Positions 4,680-5,305 of a stretch of DNA of 5,305 nucleotides are shown here, piece by piece. The stretch lies in NCBI RefSeq assembly GCF_016704835.1, contig NZ_JADIZJ010000020.1, positions 1 to 5,305 on the forward strand. The letters are read 5' to 3'. Under the pieces are notes generated by a model. That model was not told the origin of the DNA. It ran no database searches and worked only from the letters and a program-made list of their open reading frames with translations. Numbering within the stretch: the first letter of the stretch is position 1; every line of letters starts with the position of its first letter. Position numbers and translations under genes: made by a program. Source of the DNA: Sphingopyxis sp. GTDB taxonomy: Bacteria; Pseudomonadota; Alphaproteobacteria; Sphingomonadales; Sphingomonadaceae.

Positions 4680-5305
4680 TTGGCAACGACGACCACCAAC
4701 GACGCCGCGCTGGACCAAGTCCGCCGCCGTCTCTCCGCGCTTCGCGCGCGGAGCCAGGGTGCTGGTCGTCCGTTCGACACGAGGATCCAGCTCGCTGGAT
4801 CCGGTGACGAGATCACCGCTGGAACCATCCAGGAAATGTCCCGGCTTGCCATTGACGGCAGCCGCGACCCACTCGTGCGCCTGATGGCGATCGACATCCT
4901 CGACGGCGTTCAGGGGCGAGATCACGACGCCGTCGCGCGGCGCTTCTTCTCGTGGATGCAGGACCAGGGGTCCGGAGAGCGCTCCGGCGTCAAGTTCGTG
5001 AACGACCCCTTCCGGACTGAGCAGGTCCGCTGCCCGTGGTGGACGCTCGTGGTCGAGGGCTGCGGCGACTGCAACTCGGCCTTCGCGACCACGGTCGCCG
5101 CGCTGCTCCTCAGCGTCGGCGTCCCCTGCTTCTTCCGCACGGTGGCAGCCGACCCCGGTCGGCCCAGCTCGTTCAGCCACGTCTACACCGTCGCGAACAT
5201 CCGTGGTGTCGAGCTCCCGCTGGACTCGAGCGTGGCCTTCTCCATGCCCGGCTCGGAGCCGACGCAGATCACCCGCCAGAAGGACTGGCCCATTCGTCAC
5301 TACGA
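4680..5305 (+). CDS. Transglutaminase-like (papain-fold) domain protein, 3' end outside the window
   Basis: The first 208 residues are visible. Residues 1-30 are a charged, Ala/Arg-rich leader without signal-peptide character; 45-95 are helical; the core domain begins near 105 (VNDPFRTEQVR). Cys131 in GCGDCNSAF, followed by a helix and VGVPCFFRTV, His167 in FSHVY, and Asp182 in LPLDSS match the order and surroundings of the catalytic Cys-His-Asp of bacterial transglutaminase-like proteins (GDC...LGIP...H.....D). The family includes cross-linking enzymes, cysteine proteases and amidases, so the reaction cannot be named. Extra cysteines (Cys118, Cys128 and Cys150) are close in sequence; a zinc site or disulfide is possible. 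Such domains also occur in phage and prophage gene clusters (general knowledge). The gene is transcribed away from the HNH-like operon. The start is TTG, fixed by AGGAGGAG and an upstream stop; GC-rich codon use matches the neighbours. Confidence 0.8.
   Translation, partial: MATTTTNDAALDQVRRRLSALRARSQGAGRPFDTRIQLAGSGDEITAGTIQEMSRLAIDGSRDPLVRLMAIDILDGVQGRDHDAVARRFFSWMQDQGSGERSGVKFVNDPFRTEQVRCPWWTLVVEGCGDCNSAFATTVAALLLSVGVPCFFRTVAADPGRPSSFSHVYTVANIRGVELPLDSSVAFSMPGSEPTQITRQKDWPIRHY
4733..4753 (+). repeat. 8-bp inverted repeat early in the transglutaminase-fold gene
   Basis: CTCCGCGC and GCGCGGAG are perfectly complementary around TTCGC. The element lies about 50 bases inside the coding region and would form a GC-rich mRNA hairpin just downstream of the initiating ribosome. 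At this base composition it may be coincidental. Confidence 0.4.
4783..4802 (+). repeat. 9-bp interrupted palindrome inside the transglutaminase-fold gene
   Basis: GGATCCAGC and GCTGGATCC are perfect inverse copies separated by TC. As RNA it would give an 8-bp stem with a 4-base loop; as DNA it is a near-continuous 20-base dyad that could bind a dimeric protein. It encodes part of residues 35-41 (RIQLAGS), a segment before the recognisable domain. Confidence 0.5.

Noticed and set aside
3815..4897. Extension of the 884-residue protein by about 360 residues to a start at 4897
   Set aside because: This part lies on a different frame of the same strand over the HNH-like gene and over the opposing transglutaminase-fold gene; it is Arg/Ser/Pro-rich without domain features, and a clear ribosome site marks the start at 3814.
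4584..5300. 238-residue leftward open frame opposite the transglutaminase-fold gene
   Set aside because: The rightward frame carries a recognisable Cys-His-Asp domain and a strong ribosome site, while the leftward frame lacks domains.

Overview
The window is GC-rich (roughly two thirds G+C by eye) and gene-dense. The genes lie close together or overlap at their ends, and no housekeeping gene, rRNA or tRNA is visible. One protein carries HNH-nuclease-like motifs of a kind common in phages, one is a transglutaminase-fold protein, and three are unrecognised. This suits a virus, prophage or other accessory element of a high-GC bacterium (actinobacterial or myxobacterial composition would fit). 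No terminase, portal, capsid, integrase or replication gene is present, so neither the viral assignment nor the host can be proven from this sequence.

Layout. Positions 1-96 are non-coding and contain a strong GC stem-loop (6-26) that may end the leftward transcript, plus a weaker foldable stretch. Positions 97-4503 hold four leftward genes that look like one operon. In transcription order they are: a zinc-motif protein with two HNH-like modules (4503->3811, start uncertain); an 884-residue modular protein with an acidic tail, coiled coil, polyproline and a Gln/Pro repeat array (3814->1160); a 126-residue protein (1124->744); and a 215-residue protein (744->97). The first pair overlap as ATGA, the last pair as TAATG, and the middle gap is 35 bases. 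Positions 4504-4679 form a divergent control region of distinctly lower GC, with back-to-back promoter candidates and a GAAC/GTTC repeat cluster between them. From 4680 rightward, a transglutaminase-fold protein starts at TTG behind an excellent ribosome binding site and runs off the window end after 208 residues.

How they may work together (inference). Stop-start overlaps suggest the HNH-like and 884-residue proteins are made together, as are the two small proteins. The 884-residue protein looks like an elongated scaffold or assembly platform. The divergent transglutaminase-fold protein retains a Cys-His-Asp triad, while both HNH-like modules have altered catalytic positions. The most unusual items are the degenerate double HNH-like protein, the architecture of the 884-residue protein with its three-fold internal motif, and the symmetrical control region.
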